Positions 27,011 through 36,652 are shown, numbered from the stretch's first letter. The stretch: DNA of 64,000 nt from an uncultured Porphyromonadaceae bacterium (GCA_902495075.1 CABUVO010000018.1:22227-86226), one strand, 5' to 3'. Notes: generated from the sequence alone by a model not told the origin. A program made the numbers and translations.

Positions 27011-28993
27011 ATGACTCCGTTTAATATGAATAAGATATTGAATATAGCATTGGCGTGCCTCTTGGGAACTACGACTGCAACGGCAGCGAACGTGATTCCT
27101 ATGGTAAGCGTCACTGCAAGCAACTCAGAGGGCGCGATGCTTTCGGCAAATATAGCCAACAAATCGGGATTGTCAAAAAACTCACCCGATGGTCTGCACG
27201 ACAATTCCTCAACAGGAGCTACAATGTGGCGCAGCCGTGCGACTCTATATTCCGATGTGCGTGTCACATTCGACCTCCAGAAAGAATATAATCTTGACAA
27301 GATATATATCTGGAATTTCAATCAGGCAGGTCACACCGATTGCGGAGTAAAGGACATGCGAATTGAATATTCCAACGACAAGAATACGTGGACATCATTC
27401 CCCGTGCCGTCATCCATTGCTTCCAACGATAATGAATCCTATCCCTGGCGGCTGGCACAGGCAAGCGGCGAAGCCGGTCTTGCCGCAACAAATGTAACTG
27501 ACGCCAACGGAAAGTCTGTGCCGGTCGATATGACAGGCATTTCAGCCCAATACGTAAGATTTGTGATTCCACGCACTTTCGGCACCGGAAACTATGGCGG
27601 TGAGGGTATCGGTCTGAGCGAAGTGATGTTCACCACAAACGATGAAATTGCAGGATTGGGAGCCACGGCAAATTTCTCTGACATTACAGGGACTTTCGGC
27701 AATATGGTGTTCGGCGGATGCCAGAACCCGTCAGTGCCACACTCCAAGAAAGTGCTCACGCAGCTTTGTGATGCAGGGTTCAACTGCATGCGCTGCGATA
27801 TGTGGATAGAAAAAATCGTTCCCCAGAACATTACTCTCGATGATTACAAAAACAATGTCAATGATGTTCAGAACCCTGACACATGGAACTTTGCCGATCT
27901 TGAACTTGCCGTAAGAGCAAAATTGGCTGGAATGAAAGTAATGCTTATTATCGCCTACTGTCCGGCATGGCTGTCTTACAACGGCAAGAGCAATGGCGTG
28001 CCGTGCGACCTGGATGTATACGCAGATATCGTCCGCAAGATTTACAAACGCTATCATTCTTATGTTGACTGGATTGAGGTCTACAATGAACCCGGCTACT
28101 TCCTGACGACAGAAGGAAGTCCTTACACATCAAGAGGAACTGCACTCGCCGACATATATATGACCTGCGTGAATGTTGTGCGCGAGATTACACCCGATAT
28201 GCCGATAGGGGGCACATCAGTGGTGACTTCGGGTGATGGCGGTGTGGGAGGAATCACAAACCGCGATTTCTTTGCCGACAAGCGTATCAACAAGGATAAT
28301 TTCAATTTCTATTCGCATCACGTCTATGGCGATTATGGCATTGAGACAGTAAAGGAAACACCGACACGCGTCCGCAATCTGCTTGCAAATTTCGGCTTTG
28401 GAGATCTTCCCATCTATTTCACTGAGTGGAGCACATCTATCAACAATGCCGCCGACTCCGTGACATACCGCGGTTCAAAGGCACATCTCTTTGTCGGCAA
28501 CGCCCTCCTCAACTGGATGCGCGATGGACTGACGGGAGCCATGCACTGGAATTATCTCCAGGCAGAAGCTGTAAACGGTGCTTCAGAATCAGGTACTTCA
28601 GCCGATGGTCACGGAATGTATGTATGGGATGTCCGCAACAAAGAGAGCCGTCTGTTGCCTAAAGCGAATGTGTTCCGTCTGCTGTCGAAAACACTTTCTC
28701 TCGGCAAGGCTGAAAACAGCGTAGTGTCATGCAATCTCGACAACGCATCCGACTACATAAACGTTGCATCGTTTATCAGTTCGGATGGTGTAAAGTCAAC
28801 TGTGTTCGTCAACAACGATTCCTCAGAAATAACAATCAACCTCACAACAGACACGAAATTTTCATCAGCTGAGATACATACTGTGACCCAATATGCAGAT
28901 GGAATTGAGGGGAAAAAGATTCAACCGAATGGAAAGAACCTGACCTTGACCCTCGCGCCCTTGTCTGTAACAGGCATAAAATACGCAAATTAA
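27011..28993 (+). CDS. Clan GH-A glycoside hydrolase with F5/8C domain (GH39-like)
   Basis: 660 residues, signal peptide (about 1-26). Residues about 30-215 form a discoidin (F5/8 type C) carbohydrate-binding domain (VRVTFDLQKEYNLDKIYIWN). A TIM-barrel follows with Glu360 in VYNEPG as acid/base and Glu472 in YFTEWS as nucleophile, spaced as in clan GH-A retaining enzymes. A small beta domain ends the protein (about 570-660). Closest impression is GH39. GH5 or GH30-like families are alternatives. It presumably removes a non-mannose or beta-linked residue from the same glycan. Operon partner, 5 nt after the M6-like gene. Confidence 0.75.
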   Translation: MTPFNMNKILNIALACLLGTTTATAANVIPMVSVTASNSEGAMLSANIANKSGLSKNSPDGLHDNSSTGATMWRSRATLYSDVRVTFDLQKEYNLDKIYIWNFNQAGHTDCGVKDMRIEYSNDKNTWTSFPVPSSIASNDNESYPWRLAQASGEAGLAATNVTDANGKSVPVDMTGISAQYVRFVIPRTFGTGNYGGEGIGLSEVMFTTNDEIAGLGATANFSDITGTFGNMVFGGCQNPSVPHSKKVLTQLCDAGFNCMRCDMWIEKIVPQNITLDDYKNNVNDVQNPDTWNFADLELAVRAKLAGMKVMLIIAYCPAWLSYNGKSNGVPCDLDVYADIVRKIYKRYHSYVDWIEVYNEPGYFLTTEGSPYTSRGTALADIYMTCVNVVREITPDMPIGGTSVVTSGDGGVGGITNRDFFADKRINKDNFNFYSHHVYGDYGIETVKETPTRVRNLLANFGFGDLPIYFTEWSTSINNAADSVTYRGSKAHLFVGNALLNWMRDGLTGAMHWNYLQAEAVNGASESGTSADGHGMYVWDVRNKESRLLPKANVFRLLSKTLSLGKAENSVVSCNLDNASDYINVASFISSDGVKSTVFVNNDSSEITINLTTDTKFSSAEIHTVTQYADGIEGKKIQPNGKNLTLTLAPLSVTGIKYAN

Positions 28994-29004
28994 GAAACTT
29001 GTTA

Positions 29005-29049
29005 CCGGAAGAATAGCTTTTGTTACACCAATGAAAGCCATTCTTCCGG
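29005..29049 (+). terminator. Hairpin within the utilization operon
   Basis: 16-bp arms with one mismatch (29005-29020 and 29034-29049; CCGGAAGAAT near the base). No T run follows, so partial termination or 3'-end protection is more likely than full termination. Confidence 0.5.
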
Positions 29050-29111
29050 AATGGTTGTAACTTGCAGACGTTTTCGAAACAACAATAAGTTTAACTTTAA
29101 TATAAGTCTAC

Positions 29112-30443
29112 ATGAAAAGAACAATTACTGCAGCAGCTGCGATGTTTTTAGTGTTCGCAGCAAACGCCGAAATCAAGACTGAGGTCTTTGAAAACTTTGA
29201 AGGCGAATCAATGGTGTTTGAACGTATGAACTACGAAGGCACAGGCGCCGAAATCATAGGTGTTGAGGAGAACCCCCAGAAAAGTGGAATCAACACTTCA
29301 GACAAATGTCTCGCACTCACACTGACAACAGGTCATCAGTGGTGGCACAAACTCAACCTGATTCCTGCGGAGGGTGAAGCATTCGTTCCCCAATCCGATC
29401 AGCACGTATACCTACATTTCAAAATGATGCGCACACGCATTGTTGATGCCAGTGAAGTTCACATTTTTGAAAATGCCTCTGAAGAGGGTGGTCATGTTCA
29501 GATGCAGTTTAACAACACGGGAGCTAACATCTGGGATGATTTCATCATTGATCTTACCGAATACTTCCAGACAGCGAAACAAATTGAGAAAATCCGCATT
29601 CAGCCGGCTCTTGCCTGGGGTGGTGTTGACTCTGAAATCAAATATTATGTTGATGACATTAAGCTACTCACAACTTCCTATCCTGATGGTGCAAAAGTCT
29701 ATGATGTAACCGACCTCGCCAATTATGAAGAGGGAACCACAGCTTCTGGTATCCTCAATGATCCTGTCCTTTCTGACGGCAACGCTACCGTAGCAGTCGT
29801 TGACAACCCAAAGAAAGAGGTAAACGAGACAGCAAAAGTGCTCAGCTATAACAAGCCTGCCGCCACAACATGGTGGTATGCATGCCAGCTTCCTGTGAAG
29901 AATGGCCTTATAAAGGCTGAATATCCCAAAACTTACCTCCACGCAATGATGTACACCGGCGGTAGCAATGTCCGTATAATCGTAAAAGACCATATGGGTA
30001 ACAGCGTTCGCTCTGAGTATTCACCTTACGATGCTACAGCTTGGGAAGACTTCGTATTCGACATCTCCGAACTTAAAGGTGAGAGCATCTCTGCAATTGA
30101 ATTCCTATTCGGATTCAATGGAGAGGACAACTGGGATAACCCTGCCGGCACATTCTACGTTGACGAGCTTGTAATCAACGACTCTCTCGACATGCGTGAG
30201 AAAGTCGCATCAAGCGGTGTGGAAGGCATTGCAAACGACAGCGCCAATGTTTCTGTAGTTGCCAACGGCGGAAATATCACAGTAGCAGGCGAAGTTGCAT
30301 CTGCAACAGTTTACAACGCAGCAGGCATGCAGGTTGCAGAGCTTAACGCTGCAGGCAGCGTTGTTCTCCCCGCCAATCTTTACATCGTAAAGGTAACAAC
30401 ATCCAACGGCGAAACAGTCGTGAAGAAAGTTGTAAACTTCTAA
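29112..30443 (+). CDS. Secreted protein with T9SS-like sorting domain, unknown function
   Basis: 443 residues. Signal peptide (1-19). Two similar beta-rich halves are visible: YLHFKMMRTRIVDASEVHIF with YYVDDIKLL, and YLHAMMYTGGSNVRIIVKDH with FYVDELVIN. This suggests duplicated jelly-roll, carbohydrate-binding-like modules (about 20-200 and 215-370). The last ~75 residues (VSVVANGGNITVAGE, ASATVYNAAGMQVAEL, LYIVKVTTSNGETVVKKVV) are a T9SS type A sorting domain. A glycan-binding role is an inference from the neighbouring glycosidases. Flanked by a hairpin upstream and a terminator downstream. Confidence 0.7.
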   Translation: MKRTITAAAAMFLVFAANAEIKTEVFENFEGESMVFERMNYEGTGAEIIGVEENPQKSGINTSDKCLALTLTTGHQWWHKLNLIPAEGEAFVPQSDQHVYLHFKMMRTRIVDASEVHIFENASEEGGHVQMQFNNTGANIWDDFIIDLTEYFQTAKQIEKIRIQPALAWGGVDSEIKYYVDDIKLLTTSYPDGAKVYDVTDLANYEEGTTASGILNDPVLSDGNATVAVVDNPKKEVNETAKVLSYNKPAATTWWYACQLPVKNGLIKAEYPKTYLHAMMYTGGSNVRIIVKDHMGNSVRSEYSPYDATAWEDFVFDISELKGESISAIEFLFGFNGEDNWDNPAGTFYVDELVINDSLDMREKVASSGVEGIANDSANVSVVANGGNITVAGEVASATVYNAAGMQVAELNAAGSVVLPANLYIVKVTTSNGETVVKKVVNF

Positions 30444-30499
30444 GATGCAAGGTGATCAAAAGGTAAAATAAAGATATAAAATTAGGTTAAATCTACAGT

Positions 30500-30540
30500 A
30501 TCCCTGCACCTGCGATTCATCGGAGTGCAGGGATTTTTAT
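30500..30540 (+). terminator. Intrinsic terminator before the second GH92 gene
   Basis: Perfect 10-bp arms ATCCCTGCAC (30500-30509) and GTGCAGGGAT (30525-30534), followed by a T-rich tail. It ends 10 nt before the ATG at 30550, so the downstream gene is either reached by read-through or tuned by this hairpin. Confidence 0.8.
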
Positions 30541-30549
30541 ATACAAAAC

Positions 30550-33500
30550 ATGAACAAAAATATGAAACCAAAATTTCTGACAGCCATATTCGCAATCGCA
30601 TGCGGATTTGCAGCAAATGCAGGAACGCTATGGCAGATTGGCGAAGATAACGGCACGGGGGCAGACCTTGCGCTCGGTCCCTCCGGCTATAAAGAGTTTG
30701 TGTCTCATGATTTCGGCTTTGAAGACCGCTATTTCATCATCGGACACTCATCCGACAAGAATGATTTCCCCTATATTCTTCCCGGACCGGAAGACGAATG
30801 GGCAGGAACCTGCGTGAATTCCGGCTGGCGAACCCACGAAATCAATATTCTCTTTAACATCGCCAAACTTCCTAAAAAGGGGGAGTGCCGTCTCGTGCTC
30901 GACCTTGTGGACGCACATCCCGTGCGCTCGTTGGTGAAAGTTACAGTTAACGATATCGACAAAAAATTTGATGTAAAAGGAGAGGCGGATGAATCAGCGG
31001 AAGGCAATCTCTCAAAAGCCAAAGAACAGAAACTAATATTTGAATTCCCGGTTTCTGCTCTCAAAAAAAACGGGAATATGGTGAAGCTTGCCGTGCTTGA
31101 AGGTAGCTGGATTTTATTCGACCAGGTTAAACTTGAAGTTCCGGATGAAGTAAAATTAGGCAAAAACAACTCCTCGGTATTTGTGCGCGAAGTTAAGAGT
31201 GCTGATTATGAGATTGACGAAGGGAGCAAGCGCTTCCAACCTTTGCTTGTGGATGTAGAGCATCTTGGCGGCAATCCACGACTTGAAGTGAGGCTTGACC
31301 GCAAGACTATATATACCGCTGCTGTTGATTCCGCACGCTATATATTCGAAGCTCCTATGCCGGCTGTCGACAAGAAAACAAACAGCCGATATGAGATACT
31401 TGCCGACAATGAAATTGTAGAAAGCGGCGTAGTGACCCGCTCTACTCAGCATCTACAGACTCCAGCAGACTATGTAGACACAAAAATAGGATCTGCACAT
31501 TCGCGCTGGATGATAGCTCCGGGACCGTGGATGCCTTTCAGCATGGTGAAACTCAGTCCTGATAACCAAAATGCAGGATGGCAGGCAGGTTATCAACCTA
31601 CATTTGAGACAATCGGGTGTTTCAGCCATATCCATGAATGGACAATGGGCGGTCTCGGGATTATGCCTACCAACGGACCCTTGATGATAAAACCCGGAGA
31701 CCAGTTCCGCCCCGATGAAGGCTATCGCTCGCGCATTGACAAACGCAGTGAAAAAGCACCCTTGGGAAGCTATTCAGTGAAGATGTCTGATACCGGAATT
31801 TTTGCAGAAACGACTGCTACCGAACGTTGCAGTTTCATGCGCTTCACCTTCCCGAAAGATAAAGACGGGCGAGTGATGGTAGATCTGCATATTCAGGCTG
31901 AATATGATTATGTGATAAAAGATGTGACCGTAAAACAGGTTGGCGACCGCCGGCTTGAGGGTTCATGTCATCAATTTTCTGCCGGAGTGTGGAGCAATGA
32001 TGCCGATCAGGAATATACTCTGAATTTCGTGATGGAATTTGACGCTCCAATCAAAAATATAGGCGCGTGGAAAAACAATGATACGTTCAATGAATCCGGA
32101 TTCACGGGGAAAGACCTGACAGATGCCGGAATGTATGTCGAATTCGACACAAAGCGATATCCGACAGTGCAAGTGCGCACTGGTATCTCATTTGTAAGCA
32201 TTGCCAATGCTGCCGAGAATCTTAAGAAAGAGATCAGTGATCCTTTTGGATGGAGCTATGAATCCGTTGTGCAGAATCAGAAAAATGTTTGGAACAATAT
32301 CTTCAACCGTGTCAAAGTCAGCGGCAGCGACAGATATGAGAAAGTACGCTTCTACACCAATATGTTCCGAGGATTGAGCCGCAATATGTTCAGCGATATC
32401 AACGGAGAATGGATTTCAGCCGACGGAAAAGTGCAGAGATTTTCTAATCCCGAGCATGCAGCCTTAGGTTGCGATGCATTCTGGAACTCATTCTGGAATC
32501 TGAATATATTCTGGAATCTTGTAACTCCCGAATGGAGCTCCAAATGGGTCAATTCGCAACTCGCCATGTATGACGCCAACGGATGGCTCGCAAAAGGTCC
32601 GGCAGGTATGAAATATATTCCTGTAATGGTTGCCGAACATGAGATTCCTTTCATTGTGTCTGCCTGGCAAATGGGAATCAGGGATTTTGATGCCGAAAAA
32701 GCTTTTGAAGCTATGAAGAAGATGCAGACAACACCATCAAGAAAGGTTGAGGGAGGCTACGCCGGCAACCGCGACTTGATTCCATATATGCAATATCACT
32801 ATGTTCCAATCGAAAAGGGTCGTTTCTCCAATACTATGGAATATAGCTATGATGACTGGACTGTAGGGCAAATGGCGAAAGCATTGGGTAAATATAGCGA
32901 TTATAAGGTATTCAACGACCGCGGATATTGGTGGAAAAATGCGATAAATCCCCAAAACGGTTATGCCCACATGCGCGACACACTCGGCAATTTCGTTCCC
33001 GACTTCGACCCATTCAAAAGCGGTGGCAACCATCACTACGTAGAAGGCAATTCCTGGCAGCTGACTTTCTTTGCGCCTCAGGATGTGCCAGAGCTTATCA
33101 AGAAAATCGGACATAAGAATTTTGTTGATCGCCTGGACTGGGGATTCCGCATGAGTGACCCACTGCGTTTCAACGCACCTAATGACCTATATTGGGATTA
33201 TCCTGTGGTTCAAGGCAACCAACAGTCGATGCATTTCGCATTCCTTTTCAACTGGGCAAAAAAACCTTGGCTCACACAGAAATGGAGTCGCGCAATCATG
33301 GATAAATACTATGGCGCAGGAACTGCAAACGCCTATCTTGGCGATGAAGACCAGGGACAGATGAGTTCATGGTTCGTGATGGCGGCTCTCGGACTGTTCC
33401 AGACCGACGGAGGTTGCAACGTAAATCCGGTTTATGAAATCGCCAGTCCTCTCTTTGAGAAGGCTGTTATCGACCTTGGCGGCAAATATGGACGCGGAGA

Positions 33501-33678
33501 AACATTTACAATAGAAGCCCGCAATACATCGCGCAAAAATAAATATGTTCAGTCGGCTGTGCTCAACGGGAAAGAGCTCAACAGCTTCAAGTTCCCCGCT
33601 TCAGAACTTTTACAGGGAGGTTCGCTGATTCTCGAAATGGGACCCGAACCCAACGAATCCTGGGGTATTACTGACTGA
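30550..33678 (+). CDS. GH92 family alpha-mannosidase (2) with N-terminal CBM-like module
   Basis: 1042 residues, about 290 longer than the first GH92. Signal peptide (1-24, alternative Met at residue 5). Residues about 25-200 (LWQIGEDNGTGADLAL, ILPGPEDEWAG, CRLVLDLVDAHPV, LVKVTVND) look like the galactose-binding-like module of PL4-type proteins. A linker domain (about 205-300) precedes GH92 from PADYVDTKIGSAHSRW. Catalytic signatures are EGNSWQL (Glu832) and GDEDQGQM (Asp932, Asp934). The Trp and His after EGNSWQ in the first enzyme are replaced (TFFAPQD), so linkage preference probably differs. Exo-alpha-mannosidase, periplasmic or surface. Confidence 0.9.
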   Translation: MNKNMKPKFLTAIFAIACGFAANAGTLWQIGEDNGTGADLALGPSGYKEFVSHDFGFEDRYFIIGHSSDKNDFPYILPGPEDEWAGTCVNSGWRTHEINILFNIAKLPKKGECRLVLDLVDAHPVRSLVKVTVNDIDKKFDVKGEADESAEGNLSKAKEQKLIFEFPVSALKKNGNMVKLAVLEGSWILFDQVKLEVPDEVKLGKNNSSVFVREVKSADYEIDEGSKRFQPLLVDVEHLGGNPRLEVRLDRKTIYTAAVDSARYIFEAPMPAVDKKTNSRYEILADNEIVESGVVTRSTQHLQTPADYVDTKIGSAHSRWMIAPGPWMPFSMVKLSPDNQNAGWQAGYQPTFETIGCFSHIHEWTMGGLGIMPTNGPLMIKPGDQFRPDEGYRSRIDKRSEKAPLGSYSVKMSDTGIFAETTATERCSFMRFTFPKDKDGRVMVDLHIQAEYDYVIKDVTVKQVGDRRLEGSCHQFSAGVWSNDADQEYTLNFVMEFDAPIKNIGAWKNNDTFNESGFTGKDLTDAGMYVEFDTKRYPTVQVRTGISFVSIANAAENLKKEISDPFGWSYESVVQNQKNVWNNIFNRVKVSGSDRYEKVRFYTNMFRGLSRNMFSDINGEWISADGKVQRFSNPEHAALGCDAFWNSFWNLNIFWNLVTPEWSSKWVNSQLAMYDANGWLAKGPAGMKYIPVMVAEHEIPFIVSAWQMGIRDFDAEKAFEAMKKMQTTPSRKVEGGYAGNRDLIPYMQYHYVPIEKGRFSNTMEYSYDDWTVGQMAKALGKYSDYKVFNDRGYWWKNAINPQNGYAHMRDTLGNFVPDFDPFKSGGNHHYVEGNSWQLTFFAPQDVPELIKKIGHKNFVDRLDWGFRMSDPLRFNAPNDLYWDYPVVQGNQQSMHFAFLFNWAKKPWLTQKWSRAIMDKYYGAGTANAYLGDEDQGQMSSWFVMAALGLFQTDGGCNVNPVYEIASPLFEKAVIDLGGKYGRGETFTIEARNTSRKNKYVQSAVLNGKELNSFKFPASELLQGGSLILEMGPEPNESWGITD

Positions 33679-33697
33679 TTCTCATAAACTCATAAAC

Positions 33698-33751
33698 ATA
33701 TCAAATAAAAATGCTGAACCGGAATGCGGCTCAGCATTTTTTATTTGATAT
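33698..33751. terminator. Long bidirectional terminator between convergent genes
   Basis: About 20-bp arms (33698-33717 and 33731-33751) with an indel, A-rich on the left and T-rich on the right, so it works in both directions. It sits between the ends of GH92 (2) and the isomerase gene. Confidence 0.85.
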
Positions 33752-33770
33752 GATTTATTATCAGCCGGAT

Positions 33771-35534
33771 TTATTTCATGAAGGCCTTCACCATCATTAT
33801 CTGTCGGTTGGATGTGTTAACTATCTTGTAGCTTTCTGCCGCGGCTGATATCACCAATGTCTCGGCATAAGAGATGTGAAATTGTTTACCTTCACGAGTG
33901 ATCACATCTGCGCTCTCACCCTCCACAAGATTGAGGACATGACATTTTCCTTCGGTTTTTACCTCCACTTCCGTGTCTATGGCATAACGATGCACATCAT
34001 AAGAGTGTTGGGGATGTGTGGGAAGGTGCCACAATTCCCACACATCGCCTTTTTCAAGAAGCGCAGGCTTGCTGACATGCTCCTCATGCACTTTCTTACC
34101 CTTGCGGTCAAAACATAGGTTATCCATGGCGCGGGCAATGTTCAGAGGACGCGGCTTTCCATCAAGATCAAGCGACAACCAGTCATACATCTTAAACGTG
34201 AATATATAGGGAGTTGTGCTTATCTCAAGCACCAAGTTATTGCGACCTGATGAATGGAGTGTGCCCGGCGGGATGAGGTAGAGTCCATGTTTCTCTGACG
34301 GCTCTGCATTGATATATTTGGAAACATCAAGCTCTGTGCCCTTCTCGAAACTCTCAGTAAGGGCTGCGCGGAATTTCTCAGGCTCGATATCTTCCTGAAA
34401 ACCGAGATATACGACAGATCCGGGGTTGGTATCAAGGATATAATATGTCTCTTCCTGTGTCAGCACCTCTCCAAAATTCTTACGGATATATTCCAATTGC
34501 GGATGGCACTGTATAGAAAGGTTGCCTCCGTCGAAATTGTCAAGATAATCCATACGGATAGGAAACTCGTCGCCGTATGCATCGTAACACTCATCACCAA
34601 CGACCTTACGTCCGTCCTTATACATCACGGTGTCAAACGAAACCTCGAGCATCTTGTTATCGCTGCCGAAGATAAGTCCGTTTTCCGGTACAATAAGTTC
34701 AAACGACCATGCATAGTTGGGAACATCGTTAGGCAACGCCGGGATATGATCTCTAATCCATTGACCACCCCATGCTCCCGGCTCAAACCAGGGACGCACA
34801 CGGAAACCGTTGGTTGCCATGGATTCGAGTCCTGCTCGGATATCATCGCCTGCAGCCCATGTGATTTCCTCTTCGCGCTGACCGTCTACCACGATGTCTA
34901 TCCGTGGAAGAAGGGCTTTCTTATGGCGATTGAGCACAACCCAATCGATAAAATAAAACCGCTTATACATTTTCTTCGGAGCATCAGGAGCGGTGGCACC
35001 AAGATTTGTAACAGCACCTGCTCGGGCACGGAACTGAATTTCATTCTTTGGTATGTCAATGTAGACCACCGGACCATCCCAACCTGCCAACGCTGCACCG
35101 ACACCTGTCAGTATGTTCATTTCAGCAGCGTCATCGGGTTTTATGCCACGTAATTTTTGCGTGTCGAAGAAATCTTCGAGATTCAGGGATGCACGGAATC
35201 CGAAAATAGGGTCATCGCCTCCGCGGAAGGGAGCAATCATCTCCTCTATCTCTGCTTCCGGCTTAAGTGCCGCTGAAGTGTTCCACCAAAGAGGCTTGAT
35301 ACCGATTTTGCCGAAAGCTTCATTGAGATTGCGTGTGAAAATATCAAAACGCACTCCCTGGTAGCCATCGATAACGATGGTTTTGTTACCGGCAAGTTTT
35401 TGTGCCAGCGAATCGTAGTCACAATATATTTTCCCCGCTCCCAAATCATAAACCGGATAGGGATCATAACTGCCGGGCTGTTTAGTCTTTTCAACCGGCA
35501 GAAGGAATTGAGAAGTTTTTCTGAGTGATGACAT
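33771..35534 (-). CDS. Class I mannose-6-phosphate isomerase with N-terminal kinase-like domain
   Basis: 587 residues, no signal peptide, cytoplasmic. The C-terminal part (about 280-587) is a type I phosphomannose isomerase cupin. Zinc ligands are Gln342 and His344 in SIQCHPQ, Glu361 or Glu362 and His427 in IPPGTLHSSG. It converts mannose-6-phosphate to fructose-6-phosphate. Residues about 45-220 look like a P-loop sugar/uridine-kinase fold (IVIDGYQGVRFD, GPVVYIDIPK), but the Lys and Thr of Walker A are missing, so this half is probably not a kinase. It is the second gene of an operon with the ROK kinase, 38 nt apart, and fits the mannosidase locus. Confidence 0.88.
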   Translation of the reverse strand: MSSLRKTSQFLLPVEKTKQPGSYDPYPVYDLGAGKIYCDYDSLAQKLAGNKTIVIDGYQGVRFDIFTRNLNEAFGKIGIKPLWWNTSAALKPEAEIEEMIAPFRGGDDPIFGFRASLNLEDFFDTQKLRGIKPDDAAEMNILTGVGAALAGWDGPVVYIDIPKNEIQFRARAGAVTNLGATAPDAPKKMYKRFYFIDWVVLNRHKKALLPRIDIVVDGQREEEITWAAGDDIRAGLESMATNGFRVRPWFEPGAWGGQWIRDHIPALPNDVPNYAWSFELIVPENGLIFGSDNKMLEVSFDTVMYKDGRKVVGDECYDAYGDEFPIRMDYLDNFDGGNLSIQCHPQLEYIRKNFGEVLTQEETYYILDTNPGSVVYLGFQEDIEPEKFRAALTESFEKGTELDVSKYINAEPSEKHGLYLIPPGTLHSSGRNNLVLEISTTPYIFTFKMYDWLSLDLDGKPRPLNIARAMDNLCFDRKGKKVHEEHVSKPALLEKGDVWELWHLPTHPQHSYDVHRYAIDTEVEVKTEGKCHVLNLVEGESADVITREGKQFHISYAETLVISAAAESYKIVNTSNRQIMMVKAFMK

Positions 35535-35572
35535 GAATTATATGTTATCTATTGTTATGTTGTTTATATTAA

Positions 35573-36475
35573 TTATTGCAGGAACAGAGATGCGGCTCCT
35601 ATCAGCGCTGCTTTGTCATGAAGTTCTGTGGTGCGTACACGGATACTACTGCCGGCAGCTGCAATCGCTCTTTCAAGTTCGGATCCGAAAAGTGGATATG
35701 CAAGGGCTATACTACCCCCTAACACAAGCGTCTTGCTATTGAAATCATTCAGCAAGGGAACAACAAATTTTGCGAGCCGACTGCCAAACTCTTCAAAAAC
35801 GCGGACAGCTCTTGCATCTCCGGGGCATCTGTCGGCAATCTCTTTGCCTCCGGAAACTTTTTCTCCCGTAAGCTCTTCGAAACGACGACACAGCCAGCGT
35901 GTGGAAAATGAAGCATCCACTATGCTGTCTTCATAAGGCAGACAGTAAACCCAACCGTTTTCCGGGACTCCATCGCCATGCTCTATAAGTTTATGGTCAC
36001 TGACAAATCCTGACCCGACACCAGTCCCAAGAGTAATCGCCACTGCGCGACTTACATCACGGGCTGCTCCTCCGAGACATTCGCCGAGAGCAAACGCCGA
36101 TGCATCATTAACATAGCGAAAATCTATGATTCCCTCTCCCCGCAAACGGGCTGAAAGAGTAGGGGTGAGATCTATTCCGAAGATAGATTCAAATTTCTCG
36201 ACACCTGAAATCTTGCAGATGCCATTGACATAATCAAACGGACCGGGAATAGCGAGCCCTGCACTGCTTATGGGCTTTCCCCATACCGAAGCTGTTGCCG
36301 ATAAATTAGACACCCATGCATCGATGATCTCCGAAGCCGTTCCGCGACTGTTGACCGGAGTGGATATCGGGTCGGTCACAAGACAGCCATCCTTCAAATC
36401 AACCACTGCAGAGCTCAAATGAGACCCGCCTACATCTGCTCCGATAACATACCGATTGTTGATGAAATCTTTCAT
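35573..36475 (-). CDS. ROK family sugar kinase
   Basis: 300 residues. N-terminal phosphate loop VIGADVGGSHLSSAVVD (9-25), catalytic-region Asp in YVNDASAFALGE, and GTGVGSGFV as the second phosphate/sugar-binding stretch. It lacks the CxCGxxGCxE zinc motif of many ROK repressors and kinases and has no N-terminal HTH, so it is an enzyme. Mannose is the likely substrate (mannokinase) because the next gene encodes mannose-6-phosphate isomerase. Glucose is an alternative. Divergent from the GntR gene, with a promoter at 36554-36583. Confidence 0.88.
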   Translation of the reverse strand: MKDFINNRYVIGADVGGSHLSSAVVDLKDGCLVTDPISTPVNSRGTASEIIDAWVSNLSATASVWGKPISSAGLAIPGPFDYVNGICKISGVEKFESIFGIDLTPTLSARLRGEGIIDFRYVNDASAFALGECLGGAARDVSRAVAITLGTGVGSGFVSDHKLIEHGDGVPENGWVYCLPYEDSIVDASFSTRWLCRRFEELTGEKVSGGKEIADRCPGDARAVRVFEEFGSRLAKFVVPLLNDFNSKTLVLGGSIALAYPLFGSELERAIAAAGSSIRVRTTELHDKAALIGAASLFLQ

Positions 36476-36530
36476 GACGTATAAGGTTTTTACATTATAT
36501 GATACGATGATGTTATGAATATATGTTTAT

Positions 36531-36544
36531 TATGTTCATACATA
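36531..36544. promoter_or_regulatory. Candidate operator near the ROK transcript start
   Basis: TATGTTCATACATA lies just downstream of the -7 box of the minus-strand promoter. Together with TATGAA at 36514-36519 it makes an imperfect AT-rich inverted repeat (arms TATGAA / TTCATA). The divergent GntR protein is the obvious candidate to bind here. No experimental support. Confidence 0.3.
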
Positions 36545-36553
36545 ATTTCGATG

Positions 36554-36583
36554 CAAAGATAGATAATATTTATGTATTTTCAA
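36554..36583 (-). promoter_or_regulatory. Bacteroidota promoter for the ROK-isomerase operon
   Basis: On the minus strand TTG (36583-36581), 19 nt, TATCTTTG (36561-36554). The expected start of transcription is about 36548, leaving a leader of about 70 nt. Confidence 0.65.
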
Positions 36584-36652
36584 GTATTTAGATAAAATTT
36601 TTTTATTCAAAAGTTGTTTATTACTGAAATTTTACCTTATTTTGCGGTTGTT

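Noticed and set aside
34497..35153. 218-codon plus-strand ORF
   Set aside because: It is antisense to the mannose-6-phosphate isomerase gene, which is clearly coding.
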